NCBI GenBank assembly: GCA_036873755.1
Contig: JAVTVY010025193.1
Coordinates: 39,040-103,039 of the forward strand
Source of the DNA: Hanleya hanleyi
Lineage: Eukaryota; Mollusca; Polyplacophora; Lepidopleurida; Hanleyidae
DNA: 64,000 bases
Reading direction: 5' to 3'
Under the pieces are notes generated by a model. That model saw only the letters and a program-made list of their open reading frames with translations. It made no database searches and was not told the origin of the DNA. Positions 48,233 through 59,260 of the stretch are shown here, one piece after another. Made by a program: the position numbers and the translations under genes. Each line of letters begins with the position of its first letter. The stretch's first letter is position 1.

Positions 48233-48392
48233 CGTTCGGGACCAGATTATAGTGTCGGTTTGACAGAGTTCTGCTCTATCAAGGTTCAAAATACCTCAAA
48301 TTTACGGAGTGGGATCCAAGATAATGTCTGTATTTAGAGGTTGATCAGTTTAGCCACATGTCTGTTTTCACAGCTTTCACCGTATAACTTGT

Positions 48393-48486
48393 TTTATAGA
48401 ACCATTGCTGTTGTTTTATAGAACCATTGATGTTGTTTTATAGAACCATTGATGTTGTTTTATAGAACCATTGCTGTTGTTTCAAT
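48393..48486. repeat. 22-bp tandem repeat, about 4 copies
   Basis: The unit is TTTTATAGAACCATTGATGT with TG, repeated with an A/C variant after ATTG. Confidence 0.9.
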
Positions 48487-48921
48487 ATGTGTAAATTCAT
48501 AAGCACAATCACAGATGCTTTGTGTATGTGTCAATGAAATATGGAGGACTGTTCATAAAGGAGAGACAGTGCTGTTTGACTTTTTAAAAGTAGGTGTGCT
48601 GTACCTGTACTGTGCATGTAACCTGGGGTAACTGAACACTTTTGAGATTTTTTTTATATTATACATGAATTTGAAAATGTTGGATATTATAATCTTAAAA
48701 TCCATCCTGGTGTGTGGCCTTTGAGATGCAGCAGATTGAGTACTTACTGCATTTCAGCCAATTTGCTCGAAAAATTCAAGTTATCTATTTCAAACACATC
48801 TGTCCAACTAAACAATGAAACATTAATGGTACCAAAAAAAAAAAATAATAATAACGATTTTAAATGCCCAAATTTTGGGTGTTGAATGGCACCCTACATA
48901 TTTTGTATCCACATAGATTAA

Positions 48922-49439
48922 CCCTATCTGGCCTGGGAGATTTGGGGTGTACCGCAGCCTGGGGAGGGGCGGAAAGTGCCCCCTCTATATATCTTACAAC
49001 ACAATATCTTTGAGTCAAGCTCTGCAAGAAAATGTAAAAACAATCCAAGATGGGCGCCATGATGACGTCACTGTGATGTCATTTTCAAAAAGAGCATTTT
49101 TGACGATTTTTCGGTCAGAATTTTCGATTTTTTTATTTTACTTTTTTCTTCGCAAAAGCTGCATGATAAACTAGTAAATAATAATCTGATATGAAATAAA
49201 ATAGGTTTCATCCACTTTTCCATACAGAAAAGCAAAACATTTGAAGAAATATCACGAAAATATCGCTTTTCTGGCACCCCACATGGCCGCCATTTTGAAT
49301 TTACCCATGATCCTTTGCTCGGAGGTCATGCAAATAGGCCCAAATGACCCCAATATGACAATCGAAAAAGTCAGGGAGTTTCAGCTCTCAATTTTTTGTC
49401 GTTCCGGAGATAGGAGCACCCCCCCCAGGCTAGGTAGGG
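48922..49439 (+). mobile_element. TTAA MITE, copy 4: intact 518-bp reference copy
   Basis: It begins CCCTATCTGGCCTGGG and ends CCCAGGCTAGGTAGGG, an imperfect inverted repeat. TTAA is duplicated at 48918-48921 and 49440-49443. TTAA targets and CCCTA-type ends are diagnostic of piggyBac-superfamily elements. It has no transposase. It contains GATGACGTCACTGTGATGTC and CATGGCCGCCATTTTGAATT. Confidence 0.9.
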
Positions 49440-49639
49440 TTAAAAGAAAAGAATTAAGCCAATAAAATGTAATGCATTACGTTTGCAACATCTCACTTTA
49501 CCCAGCATATGATTACATGCATTTTTTTTCGACCACCTGAATAACAATAAGAGACATTCTGAATATGATCAGTCACAAGTGTTCAAAGTCACCTCACGTT
49601 ATTGTAGCTATAATGGGAGGGAAGGTCAATAAGTCACCC

Positions 49640-49745
49640 TTGTCATCAATAGGGTTTTGCTGGGGTATGTTTGTTTGGATCATCCTCGCCGTGTGACCGG
49701 TGAGGTTAGGTGCGACGTAAAACTTTAAACAGTCAACCAACCAAC
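49640..49745. repeat. Inverted partner of the 36.25-kb repeat
   Basis: GGGTATGTTTGTTTGGATCA, GCCGTGTGACCGGTGAGG and GCGACGTAAAACTTTAAACA, then AACCAACCAACC. Confidence 0.6.
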
Positions 49746-49802
49746 CCTTGACATCAATGATAGACAGAATAATATTAATGAAGTCGAATTTGTGCTTTTC
49801 AG

Positions 49803-50046
49803 TCTGCAGAACTGCAGTCATATAAGCTGGATTGTGAGAACCTCCAGTGTCGGGTTCAGGAGATGGAATCAAGATGGAATCAGAATCAGATCAAGATGGT
49901 CAATTTACAAAACTCACTGGAGCAGCGGTGTGAGGAAGTGAAAAATATGAAGGGCGCTAGATGCTTCTTGGAGAGGCAACTGGCGGAAATACAGGAGCTT
50001 TACCAGCAACAGAAGGAGACATATGAAGATTTCCATCTCCAAAATG
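49803..50046 (+). CDS. Exon 8 seen: coiled coil (longest exon)
   Basis: The acceptor is TTTGTGCTTTTCAG and the donor is AATG then GTAAAC. 81 codons plus one base start SAELQSYKLDCENLQCRVQE, followed by QIKMVNLQNSLEQRCEEVKN and LERQLAEIQELYQQQKETYE. It is strongly heptad-like and in frame with both neighbours. Confidence 0.9.
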
Positions 50047-50983
50047 GTAAACCTCCACTCCGAATAGACATTCAGCGAACTAAATATTCCAAGTTAACCT
50101 CCACCTCAATTAGACACTAATTATAACACTATAGGAAATTCTTCCAACAATGTCGATTTCACAGTGAAATTACAAGTCTCCAAAAAGGGAACTTTAAGGA
50201 GAACTTCTAGTAATTCCACTCACACGCTTTTGCGTAAAGTAAAAACACTTGGAAACACTCGAGATGAATAGAACACCTCTCTCGTCTATCATGATTTTGT
50301 ATTTTGGATATCTGAAGGTCGGGTTATATTTACTAGGTAATTTGAGAAGAAGGGCAACTTATTGCTGGTATATTGCATGTATCGATTGTTTTGTATTTTT
50401 GGGGTTTTTTTTACACCGCTAATGATTTTGTTACAGAATGCGCTATACTTCAAATAATAAGCACAGATATAATTTTAATATTATTTGTATGAACCTTTAC
50501 AACTACTCTACACAGTACTTATTTAAAAAAAATTACATTATTAATTAAAAAAGAAAAATGACAAATTTTAATTAAATTTGAGATCAAAAACATACGCTAT
50601 TCTTTGCCTTCAAGATACACATTTCACAAACGAAATATAGCATGCAAGAAGTTATGGACGATTGAGAATTCAAACTCTAGGGGGATCTCATCCTCTTCAA
50701 CAATAATTTACATTACAAAATTGCGAGAATCTAGCGAGATGGAAACCTCTTGGCGCTAGAATGGAATTAGATGGCACAAAATTACTCTTATTACAATATA
50801 CGGGCCTAATGAAGGTTCTACAACATTTGATAAAGTGATAAAGTAGAAGGGTTTAGTAATGGTATCTGTATACTCTATGGAGACTTCAATTTGGTACAAC
50901 AGCTTGCACCTAAATGACCCCAAAGCACGTGATTCCAGATATGACCGATACTACCGGCCGTATGGACTCATTTAGACTAAATT

Positions 50984-51286
50984 ACTCTCTAAAAAAAGTT
51001 GAGTGAAATTTCACTCAAGTAAGAGCAGAAATTCATCCCACTCAAAACGTGAGTGAGCTTTTCACTCACCTTGAGTTACTTTTCACTCACCTTGAGTTAC
51101 TTTTTACTCAACTTGAGTTAAATGCACTCGACTTGAGTGACATTGACTGGAAATTCATCCCACTCAAGTTGAGTGAACTTGAGTGGTTTTAGCTCAAGGT
51201 GAGTGAAAGGTAACTCAAGTTTGAGTGAACAGGAACATTTCACTCAGACTTGAGTGGAACAGTTCACTCAAGTTTTTTTACAGAGT
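50984..51286. mobile_element. 303-bp fold-back MITE built of TTGAGTGA / TCACTCAA motifs
   Basis: The ends ACTCTCTAAAAAAAGTTGAG and CTCAAGTTTTTTTACAGAGT are inverted repeats. The interior is a dense alternation of ACTCAAGTTGAGTGAACTTG, CACTCACCTTGAGTTAC (twice in tandem) and AATTCATCCCACTCAA (twice), so it folds on itself in many registers. Confidence 0.85.
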
Positions 51287-51549
51287 GTCCAGATTTAAAA
51301 AAAAATGGCAAAACAGGCCCACCTTGACTTCTTTTTGCTCAGTTTTTTCCTAGTATACAGAAAATAACTATGGATTCCAGCTATAGGTCTGATCATCCCC
51401 CTCAGTATTAAGTGTAAAGGTAAATGAATTCATGAAGGGAAGAGAGCGGGTGAAAACTTGTATAGCAAACATAAAGTGACAATATGCAGTACCAGCATAC
51501 AATATGTATAATCCAGAAATGCTCGAAAATAATCTACATATATTACAAT

Positions 51550-52455
51550 ACAAGCGTCTAGTACATCATTCGTAATTCAACCGTCGTCCATTATAGAATA
51601 TCCGCGTCCATTATCCAAAGACCTAATCCATATCCATATTACAGTATTCAAAGCGACAATCATAGTATACATAAACATAGGCTAGTTTCCTGCAAGAGAG
51701 TCAACAATTTTCAATGATGCCGACAAGACATCATGATGTTCCAAAAATATAAAAGCCGTATAGCTGATCAGTATTCTTAATCCATGATACTCGTTGTAAA
51801 GTCCGTATCTAGAGAATGATGTATCTCAGTCACGCTTTGGTTGTGACTGTTCATATGAGCACCATGAGGATTTTGAAGTACATGGGTTCATACGGCCCCT
51901 AGCCCCGGGTTAAGCGGAATTAGACACATGTTACGAAACGTAACGCCATAGATCTTGCACGCTACGTTCGTATTTTTCTATCAGCATGCGATATGTATCG
52001 CCAAATTTGAGAAACTTTGAGTGGATGCGCTTGGTGGAATAGCCCTGTTTTATAAGTTTATGCAACAATGTCTTGTGATGTTGATTAAACTCGTCACATT
52101 TAACACAGGATCTAGCAAATGCTATTAGGCGAGATAGGTATACGCCATATGCAGATCCTACTGGAATATTACTGTCCAGAAAGGGATAGTTTCCGATGTC
52201 GAAATTGTAATCATCTCTTTTGTCATATAGTCGACGAGAGAGAATGTTCGCTTCATTTTTTAGAGATATAGATCTAAATATGTGCCTGTTGGGCTATCTG
52301 TAGTTTCCTTCAAATCCAGTGAAGGTGGATATATATCCTTCACTGCGTCATTTATATAGCGATTATCCACAGCGAGAAGATCGTCTATAGCGTTTGGTGA
52401 ATGAAAAGGAACGGGCTCTGAATAATTCACAATATCAGATAAATTATTTCTAGAA
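51550..52455 (-). mobile_element. Penelope-like RT C-terminal remnant
   Basis: The minus strand reads SEPVPFHSPNAIDDLLAVDN and DAVKDIYPPSLDLKETTD, then one frame change near 52270. ILSRRLYDKRDDYNFDIGNY, PFLDSNIPVGSAYGVYLSRL and LLHKLIKQGYSTKRIHSKFL follow. YDKRDD.NF, NxPFL.SNIP..PAYGVYIS-type and KL..QGY are hallmarks of a widespread retroelement RT family that I place near Penelope. IDDLL is the second part of the catalytic box. A 7-bp hairpin in the trailing sequence is at 51827-51849. Confidence 0.75.
51553..51625 (+). repeat. ~73-bp sequence shared with 39289-39361
   Basis: AAGCGTCTAGT, CCGTCGTCCATTA, GAATATCCGCGTCCAT and TCCAAAGACCTA occur in both places in the same order. At 39.3 kb it lies between the PIF-like MITE and the last 21-bp block. 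Confidence 0.75.
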
Positions 52456-52859
52456 ACCTTTATCGTGCATATATGGGTTCAAACTATCTCCTACTCGTCA
52501 TATAAGAGGGAAAAAATAAAACGAGAAGAAAAACTAGAAAAATCGATCGAAGCTCTGGAGAACATTGAAATACTTGATATGGAACTGCTCAATCGAAGGA
52601 AAGTGGAATTGGTGATATTAGAAAAATATAAAATGAAGGGACATTTAATAAGATCAGAAGGTCGCTGGGCTGAAGATGGGGAAAACAACGAATTATTTAT
52701 GTAGATTGGAGTCAAGAAGTTTATAAATAAAGTAAAATATTTCCGAAATACAGAAAAAAGATGGAGAAATCATTACAGATCAATGGAAAATTATACATGA
52801 GGCTGAAATATTTAATAGATAGATTTATGGATGGAATTAATCACAAAGAAGAAACAAAA

Positions 52860-52945
52860 TAATTTGAATTTGTAAAAATTTGAATTTGTAAAAATTTGAA
52901 TTTGTAAAAATTTGAATTTGTAAAAAATTTGAATTTGCAAGGCTA
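52860..52945. repeat. 16-bp tandem repeat, about 5 copies
   Basis: The unit TTTGAATTTGTAAAAA repeats within the LINE remnant and disrupts its frame. Confidence 0.9.
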
Positions 52946-53099
52946 AAAGAGACAGAACAGCTTAAGCTTGAGGGAGAAATAACGGAAGCGGTATTAATTT
53001 TTGAACAAGCTTGTTTTATTAAATCTGTTCAGTGCGAGAGTAAAAACATTCTTTTAAACATTCTTTTGCAGAGATAAATATCATTCTGCTTCAAAGATT

Positions 53100-55190
53100 T
53101 CTGCTTTTGAAGTAGCAGATGGACCCATGTTTTGGTGTCTTTGCATGCATTCATCCGTGTCCGATGTTCGACCGTCCGTCCATCTAATTGTGCATGTATA
53201 TACAGGCCTTGTTTGCACAGAATTTCACCAAACTTGGATGAAATCTTCATTGGGATAGCCCCCTCTTCTGATTATGTGTTGGTGTGTGTACATCCGCACA
53301 TCCGTGTCCAGCGGCCATCGGTCCGTCATTCTACTTGTATCTGTATATACAGGCTTTATCTGCAAGATATCTGGGATAGGTTTTGGTGTGTCTGCGTCCA
53401 TTCGTCCGTGTCTGGTGTCCGTCCGTTTGTCTGCCCATCTAATTATTATGTCTCCCCCCAACTATGTTGGAGGGAGACATCTAATGTTTGTGCTGTCTGT
53501 CTGTCCATACCCTTTCCTTTTCTGCAAGATATCTTGAGAACTACTGGACGGAATTTCACCAAACTTGGATGGAATCTTCATAGGGATAGCCCCTCATTTT
53601 ATTAGGTTTTAGTGTGTGTGTGTGTGCATGCATTCGTCCGTGTCCGGTATCCGTCCGTCTGACGATCTACTTGGGTCTGTCCTTCTGACCATCTACTTGA
53701 TATACATGTGCACTGTGTGCGGAATATCTGAAGAACTACTGGACGGAATTTCACCAAACTTGGATGAAAGGTTCATTGCGATAGCCCCCTCATTCGATTA
53801 GTTTTGGTATGTGGTATGTGTGTGCATTCATCCTTGCCCATTGTCCACCCTTCCGTCCATCTGCGTGTACAGGTATATACAGGCGTTGTCTGCAAGATAT
53901 CTTGAGAACTACTGGCTGGAATTTCACCAAACCTGGATGGAAGGTTCATTAGGACTGCCCCTTATTTGTCTAGGTTTTGGCGTGTGTGTTTCCATTCATC
54001 TGTGTCCATTGTCCGTTCGTCCATCTAATCGTACATGTATATACAGACCTTTTCTGTAAGATACCTGGAGAACTACTAGACGGAAGTACATCAAACTTGG
54101 GATTCATTGGGATAGCCCCCTCATTTGATTAGGTTTTGGTGTGTGTGCGTAAGATCGTGTCCGTCCATCCGTTCGTCCATCTACTTGGGCCTTATATGCA
54201 AGATATCTGGAGAACTACTCGACGAAATTTCACCATACTTGGATGGAAGCTTCATTGCAATGGGCTCCTCATCTGATTAGGTTTCGGTATGCATGCATGC
54301 GTTCGTCCGGGTCTGATTACAACACATATAAGAGAAGTGGGAAGAGGTGCCGATATACTGGCAGAGCCCCATGACTTCACAGTATAGTCTTTCGGTTAAC
54401 CAATTCTAAAGCACATACCAAGAATCTAACGATTCGTGATATGTGGTGTATCTCAGGTACGTTTTTATTGTACCTGTTCATGCAGCAACTTGGCTGATAT
54501 GACCACAGGGCCCAGGCACCGGCATAAGCGGTATTAGATACAAATCTAGAGAGCTATGATGGAAATGCTCTGACAACTCGTATATTGGTAATTGGTGAGC
54601 TGTTTCGCTGTGACAACTCGTACACTGCGGATTGGTGAGCTGTATCGTCGTCCGATGAAAATGACGGCATTTAACACAAAAGACTAGTCTGTAACGCCCG
54701 ATGTCGACCGGGGGGTGGGTCTCGGGAACGAAACGTCCACCAGCAGAATCTCGCCATATACAGGTAAAAATTACAACACATGGACGGGAAGTGAGAAGAG
54801 GTGCCGACATACTGGCGGAGCCACATGACTTCAGAGTATAGTCTTCCGGTTAACCAATTCTAAAGCACATACCAAGAATCTGATGTCCGTCCGCCTGTCC
54901 ATCTAAGATATCTGGAGAACTACTGGACGGAACTTCACCAGGCTTGGATTGATCTTTATTCAAATGGCCTCCGCATTATGTTTTGGTGTGGGTGCGTGTT
55001 TGGTGTTCACCCGTCTGTCTACTTGTACATGTATAGGCCTTGTCCTCAAGATATCTGGAGAACATCTGGACGGAATTTCCCCGAACTTGGATGGAAGTTT
55101 CATCGTGATGGCCTCTTCATCTGATTGGGTGTTGGTTTGTTGGTGTGCATCCATCTGTTTCTGATGTCCATCTTTGTTACATGTATGTAC
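53100..55190 (+). repeat. Degenerate ~180-bp tandem repeats (GTCCGTCCGTCTGTCC type)
   Basis: CAAGATATCTGGAGAACTAC, TGGACGGAATTTCACCAAAC, TTGGATGGAA..TTCATTG, GATAGCCCC and GTCCGTCCATCTACTTG recur at about 53219, 53551, 53739, 53919, 54075, 54222, 54928 and 55070. Overlapping ORFs of 61-157 codons are by-products of the repeat. Confidence 0.85.
54318..54878. mobile_element. 561-bp element with 111-bp direct-repeat ends, inserted in the 180-bp array
   Basis: 54317-54427 and 54771-54881 are about 90% alike (TTACAACACAT..., GCCGATATACTGGC/GCCGACATACTGGC, GGTTAACCAATTCTAAAGCA). TCTGAT lies at 54312-54317 and 54879-54884. Removing the element restores a normal array unit, so TCTGAT looks like a target duplication. 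The interior shares the tail of the 51.8-kb Penelope-like remnant, including a 7-bp hairpin at 54454-54476 and GGCATAAGCGGTATTAGA. Pseudo-LTRs of this sort occur in Penelope-like elements. Confidence 0.75.
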
Positions 55191-55194
55191 AGGG

Positions 55195-55847
55195 CTACTA
55201 TTGCTATATAATTCCTCATTGAAATACTGCAACAATGAAAATCGCCCCTTCGCAATTAATATTTTTAGATGCGTAGCTTTGTTTAGGATACTTATTGCTA
55301 CATTAATTTTATAGCACATTGCCGTGAATAATGTGCTCACTCAAGGCAAGGTGAGAGGTTGGGGGAGGCGCATGTTTTAGCTTAAAAAAAAACAACCAAC
55401 ATAGGCTTCATGCCGTAGCGGCAACCCAAGAGTTAAAGCGAAACCTCTAGTTTCCATCTTAAATCTTGTCTAAAGGATAGTCTAAAGTCGGGATTTACAC
55501 GACAATAGATCAAACTGGAAAAGTATCAAAACGTTTGGTCTATAAGTCTCTTACTGTATCCGACACATTTCCTCTCACCTCAGACATTTTCTGAGACAAA
55601 TGTTGGAAAATTTTGGGGAGACAAGCAATGGGTATTTTGATTCAGATTTATATTGGCGAATGTAGAGCAAAATATATCCCTAAATTCAGGATAACTCTTC
55701 AGAAGTTTTCCCAATAGCATATTGTGTCATAAGAAGAAAATAATGCAAATTGATACATGTAAACCATTGCATTTCACTTGTATAGAATATATAAAGTATA
55801 GAATTTACATTAGTTTTTATACTAATTCTCTTGTTTTTTAACGGCAG
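55195..55847. other. Intronic sequence without recognised features
   Basis: No repeat family member or exon is recognised. ORFs on the minus strand at 54960-55340 and 55686-55937 show no domain. Confidence 0.5.
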
Positions 55848-55921
55848 ATAGGAACAACGTTCCAGGTGAGAGTTTGCAGTTCGTGTGCAAACTTGAACCC
55901 AGTGAAAAAGAATCACTACAG
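55848..55921 (+). CDS. Exon 9 seen: post-coiled-coil segment
   Basis: The acceptor is TTTTTTAACGGCAG and the donor is CTACAG then GTGAGT. AT completes GAT, and then RNNVPGESLQFVCKLEPSEK and ESLQ are read, ending on a codon border. The phase agrees with both neighbours. Heptads end here. Confidence 0.75.
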
Positions 55922-56499
55922 GTGAGTAGACCATCACTAAATAGTTCTGACAGCGGCATTTAATAGTTTTATTTTAGTCTTCTGGACTTGTGTATTATAT
56001 GTGAGTGACTGATATTATTCACTGACTGTTTTCATAGAAGTTCACTGAAGGCAACTTTGTAACCTGCAGAACTCTTCCAGTTATTTGTCTAACCACTGTT
56101 GTAAAACAAAGCCTGTTCATCAATTCTGTTATTCTACCTAAAGAAAATACCTTTTTTTCAAAGTACTATTAAAAGTTGTTAAAATAGAAATTTTAAGTCA
56201 AGTGTTCAGGCTAATTTTGCAACCCCCTCATCATATATGAACGGTCGTTGCTGACTTTGGGAGAGGAAAACATTCGACCAAAGAATCCAGTCTCCTTCAG
56301 CAATATTCTGAAAATATTGAGAAACTTAATAATGAGATTAAAAATAGAGAGATATTTTCTTATTTATTCTGTAAAATTTGGAGAGAATGGATTTGAACAG
56401 ATCTCACAATTAGCTCACTCCTTAACCTAGAGGGGTGTAGTCCCGATTAGTCAACTTGTGCAGTTTTGTAATTTGTTCTGTGTAACGATTTGTTATGAT

Positions 56500-57960
56500 A
56501 ATCAATATGTCAGACAGAGATGTGTACACAGCAGGTAATCAAGTCAGATTGCTTACACAGTAGGTGATTACTAAGTCAAAACCTGTTGACACAGCAAGTA
56601 ATCAATATGTCAGTCAGAGATGCTTACACAGCAGGTAATCAAATATATGTCAACAAGAGATGTTTACACAGCAGGTAATCAATATATGTTAGTCAGAGAT
56701 GTTTGTACTGCAGGTACTCAATATATGTCAGTCAGAGATCTTTACTCGGCAGTAATCAATATAAGTCAGTCAGAGATGTTCACACAGCAGGTGATCAATA
56801 TATGTCAGTCAGAGATGGTCACACCGCAGGTAATCAATACAAGTCAGTCAGAGATGTTCACACTGCAGGTAATCAATATATGTCAGTCAGAGATGTTCAC
56901 TCAGCAGGTAATCACTATATGTCAGTCAGAGATGTTCACACAGCAGGTAATCAATATATGTCAGTCAGAGATGTTCACACAGCAAGTAATCAATATATGT
57001 CAGTCAAAGATATTTACACAGCAGGTAATCACTATATGTCAGTCAGAGATGTTCACACAGCAGGTAATCAATATGTGTCAGTCAGAGATGTTCACACAGC
57101 AAGTAATCAATATATGTCAGTCAAAGATATTTACACAGCAGGTAATCACTATATGTCAGTCAGAGATGTTCACACAGCAGGTAATCAATATGTCAGTCAG
57201 AGATGTTTACTCGGCAGGTAATCAATATATGTAATTCAGAGATGTTTGTACTGCAGGTAATCACTATATGTCAGTCAGAAATGTTCACACAGCAGGTAAT
57301 CAATATAAGTCAGTCAGAGATGTTCACACAGCAGGTAATCACTATATGTCAGTCAGAGGTGTTCACACAGCAGGTAATCAATATAAGTCAGTCGGAGATG
57401 TTCACACAGCAGGTAATCAATATATGTCAGTCAGGGATGTTCACACGGCAGGTAATCACTATATGTCGGTCAGAGAAGTTCACACAGCAGGTAATCAATA
57501 TATGTCAGTCAGAGATGTTCACATGGCAGGTATTCAATATAAGTCAGTCAGAGATGTTCACACTGCAGGTAATCAATATAACTTAGTCAGAGATGTTTGT
57601 ACTGCAGGTAATCAATATATGTCAGTCAAAGATATTTACTCGGCAGCAATCAATATATGTCATTCAGATGTTTACACGGCAGGTAATTACTATATGTAAG
57701 TCAGAGATGTTTACACAGCAGGTAATCACTATATGTCAGTCTGATGTTTACACAGTGGATAATCAATATATGTCAATCAGAGATGTTTACTCGGCAGGTA
57801 ATCAATATATGTCAGTCAGAGATGTTTACTCGGCAGGTAATCATACATGTCAGTCAGAGATGTTCACACATCAGGTAATCACTATATGTCAGTCAGAGAT
57901 GCACCCCACAGTAGTTAATCTGTCAGTCAAAGATGTTTACGCAGCTGGTAATCATGGATG
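56500..57960 (+). repeat. 39-bp minisatellite, about 37 copies, open in two frames
   Basis: Units read TATGTCAGTCAGAGATGTTC then ACACAGCAGGTAATCAA. 39 is 13 codons, so two + frames stay open over long stretches: SVRDVHTAGNQYM and SQSEMFTQQVINIC repeats. Occasional length changes shift the frames. Variants TTTACTCGGCAG, TTTGTACTGCAG and CACTATATG are interspersed. Every complete unit holds CAGGTAATC, close to a 5' splice site. It lies in the intron between exons 55921 and 59826 and is probably not coding. Confidence 0.95.
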
Positions 57961-58254
57961 GTAAAGTGTTTGCATTGAATGACTTATAATGGATAGCTCA
58001 GAGATCCTGGTCTTATGACGGCCCTATTTACTTCATCAGCAGAACAGAATAGAATTTTGATTGAATTATTAGAGGGATTAGTGTATGTCATATTTGATAT
58101 TATATATCGAGCTAACTTTGAAAGAGATGATGTATCATTGCCAGGTAAGTTGATGCCCTTCAGTTGGAGAGTGACACTGTTTGATTGAATAAACCAATGA
58201 GGTGGCTTTAATTATTTAAATATGATCAATCACTTGATGGCGGACCTGTGAATA

Positions 58255-58365
58255 GCAGTGACTGGGGCTCTCGTGGGTTCCCGGGTGTGAAGCTGAATAG
58301 GACCCAAACATCCTGACTGACACATGGTAGAAAGCAAGATTATATCATACATTCACTCGCCCCTT
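58255..58365 (+). repeat. SINE-like interspersed repeat, partial copy 4
   Basis: GTGGGTTCCCGGGTGTGAAG, GAATAGGACCC and a tail GGTAGAAAGCAAGATTATAT with CATTCACTCGCC. Confidence 0.6.
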
Positions 58366-58599
58366 CTTTAAAAGTTCAATACCATTGTTGAGAGAATTTT
58401 AGTGATGATAACTTGACCTTCCAGATAGACTGCCTATATTTGTTTTATTTAGTTCAGCCCTAAGAGAGATTCTCCAATTTTATATGCAAACTTGTTCCAT
58501 TGTTGCTCAGTTCGTGCAACGAATAAACTAAACATAAATGAAGCCAAATTATAGAATAATTGCAGCATGAAAATCAGTTATACTGAAAGAAAACCTTAC

Positions 58600-59260
58600 A
58601 AATTGGACAGCACGGATATCTTGAATCAACCACTTTGGTATAGCCATCATTTTACAAACTGGCATAAAAATGGTTTACGTTTTTAAAGAATATTATAGAC
58701 CAAGATGGGAAACTACTTTCCCGAAGATATAGTATTCGTGGTACTTTTCTTTATAACAAAAGATTGACTCTCAAAATTTCCACGAAGTTGGCTGCAGAAA
58801 TTAGGGAATGCTCCCAGTAGTTTACCGATAAGCACGAACAAGGTTGTAGTAAATATTACGATGTTTTTGTTCAAAACGATGTTCTGTCTTTGTCCCAGGC
58901 TAGATGGGGAAATATACTGGGCATCTATCTGGACTGGAGACATATATATACTGTACTGCAAAAAAAACAACTAGTAATATATAGTTTCAAAATTTCCAGT
59001 TCAGAGTGAATCACAGATGTCTTACCATAAATGTACTACTTGTTAATTTGGGTATAAAAAAAAACAGTAAATTATGTACTTTTTGTGAACTAAAAGAAGA
59101 AACCATACTTCACTTTTTGACAGAATGTTGGTGTGTAAAGAATATCTCTAGCATTGGTTTTATCTTTTTTCTGGGAAAGACGTTGATATGTCTCCTAACG
59201 AAATGATATTTGGCCTACAAAATAAAACTGTTTATTCGAAAATCACATTATCATTTTAGC
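58600..59260 (+). mobile_element. L1/Tx1-like LINE ORF2 C-terminus
   Basis: Text in shifting frames includes FLKNIIDQDGKLLSRRYSIR, RWGNILGIYLDWRHIYTVLQ, FQFRVNHRCLTINVLLVNLG and CTFCELKEETILHFLTEC, the CX2C..H..C motif near the end of L1/Tx1 ORF2 proteins, followed by CWCVKNI. It could belong to the same family as the 50.6-kb fragment, but a host exon lies between, so they are separate insertions. Confidence 0.8.

Larger units (their letters stand above)
50590..53000 (+). mobile_element. L1/Tx1-like LINE fragment (endonuclease and linker), twice interrupted
   Basis: Endonuclease motifs appear in order: LCLQDTHFTNE, LITIYGPNEGSTTFDKVIK and LYGDFNLVQQ, and after an inserted MITE QARLDFFLLS-type and YRSDHP (the SDH box, frame-shifted). 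After a second insertion (51550-52455) the linker before RT continues: REEKLEKSIEALENIEILDM, YKMKGHLIRSEGRWAEDGEN and EIQKKDGEIITDQWKIIHEA. RT itself is missing. Stops in every segment show decay. Confidence 0.8.

Noticed and set aside
53132..54059. ORFs of 61-157 codons with Cys/Arg/Pro-rich text
   Set aside because: They are frames of the GTCCGTCC-type degenerate tandem repeat.
54478..54810. 110-codon minus ORF with CVKC and CTSC pairs
   Set aside because: It looks like a zinc-ribbon but spans the direct-repeat end and tail of the 561-bp element. No related protein is recognised.
56620..57699. ORFs of 127-204 codons with 13-residue repeats
   Set aside because: They follow from a 39-bp unit without stops. 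Two frames are open at once and shift along the array, so a gene is not supported.
56500..57960. CRISPR-like regular array
   Set aside because: Units are contiguous without unique spacers, in a eukaryotic intron.
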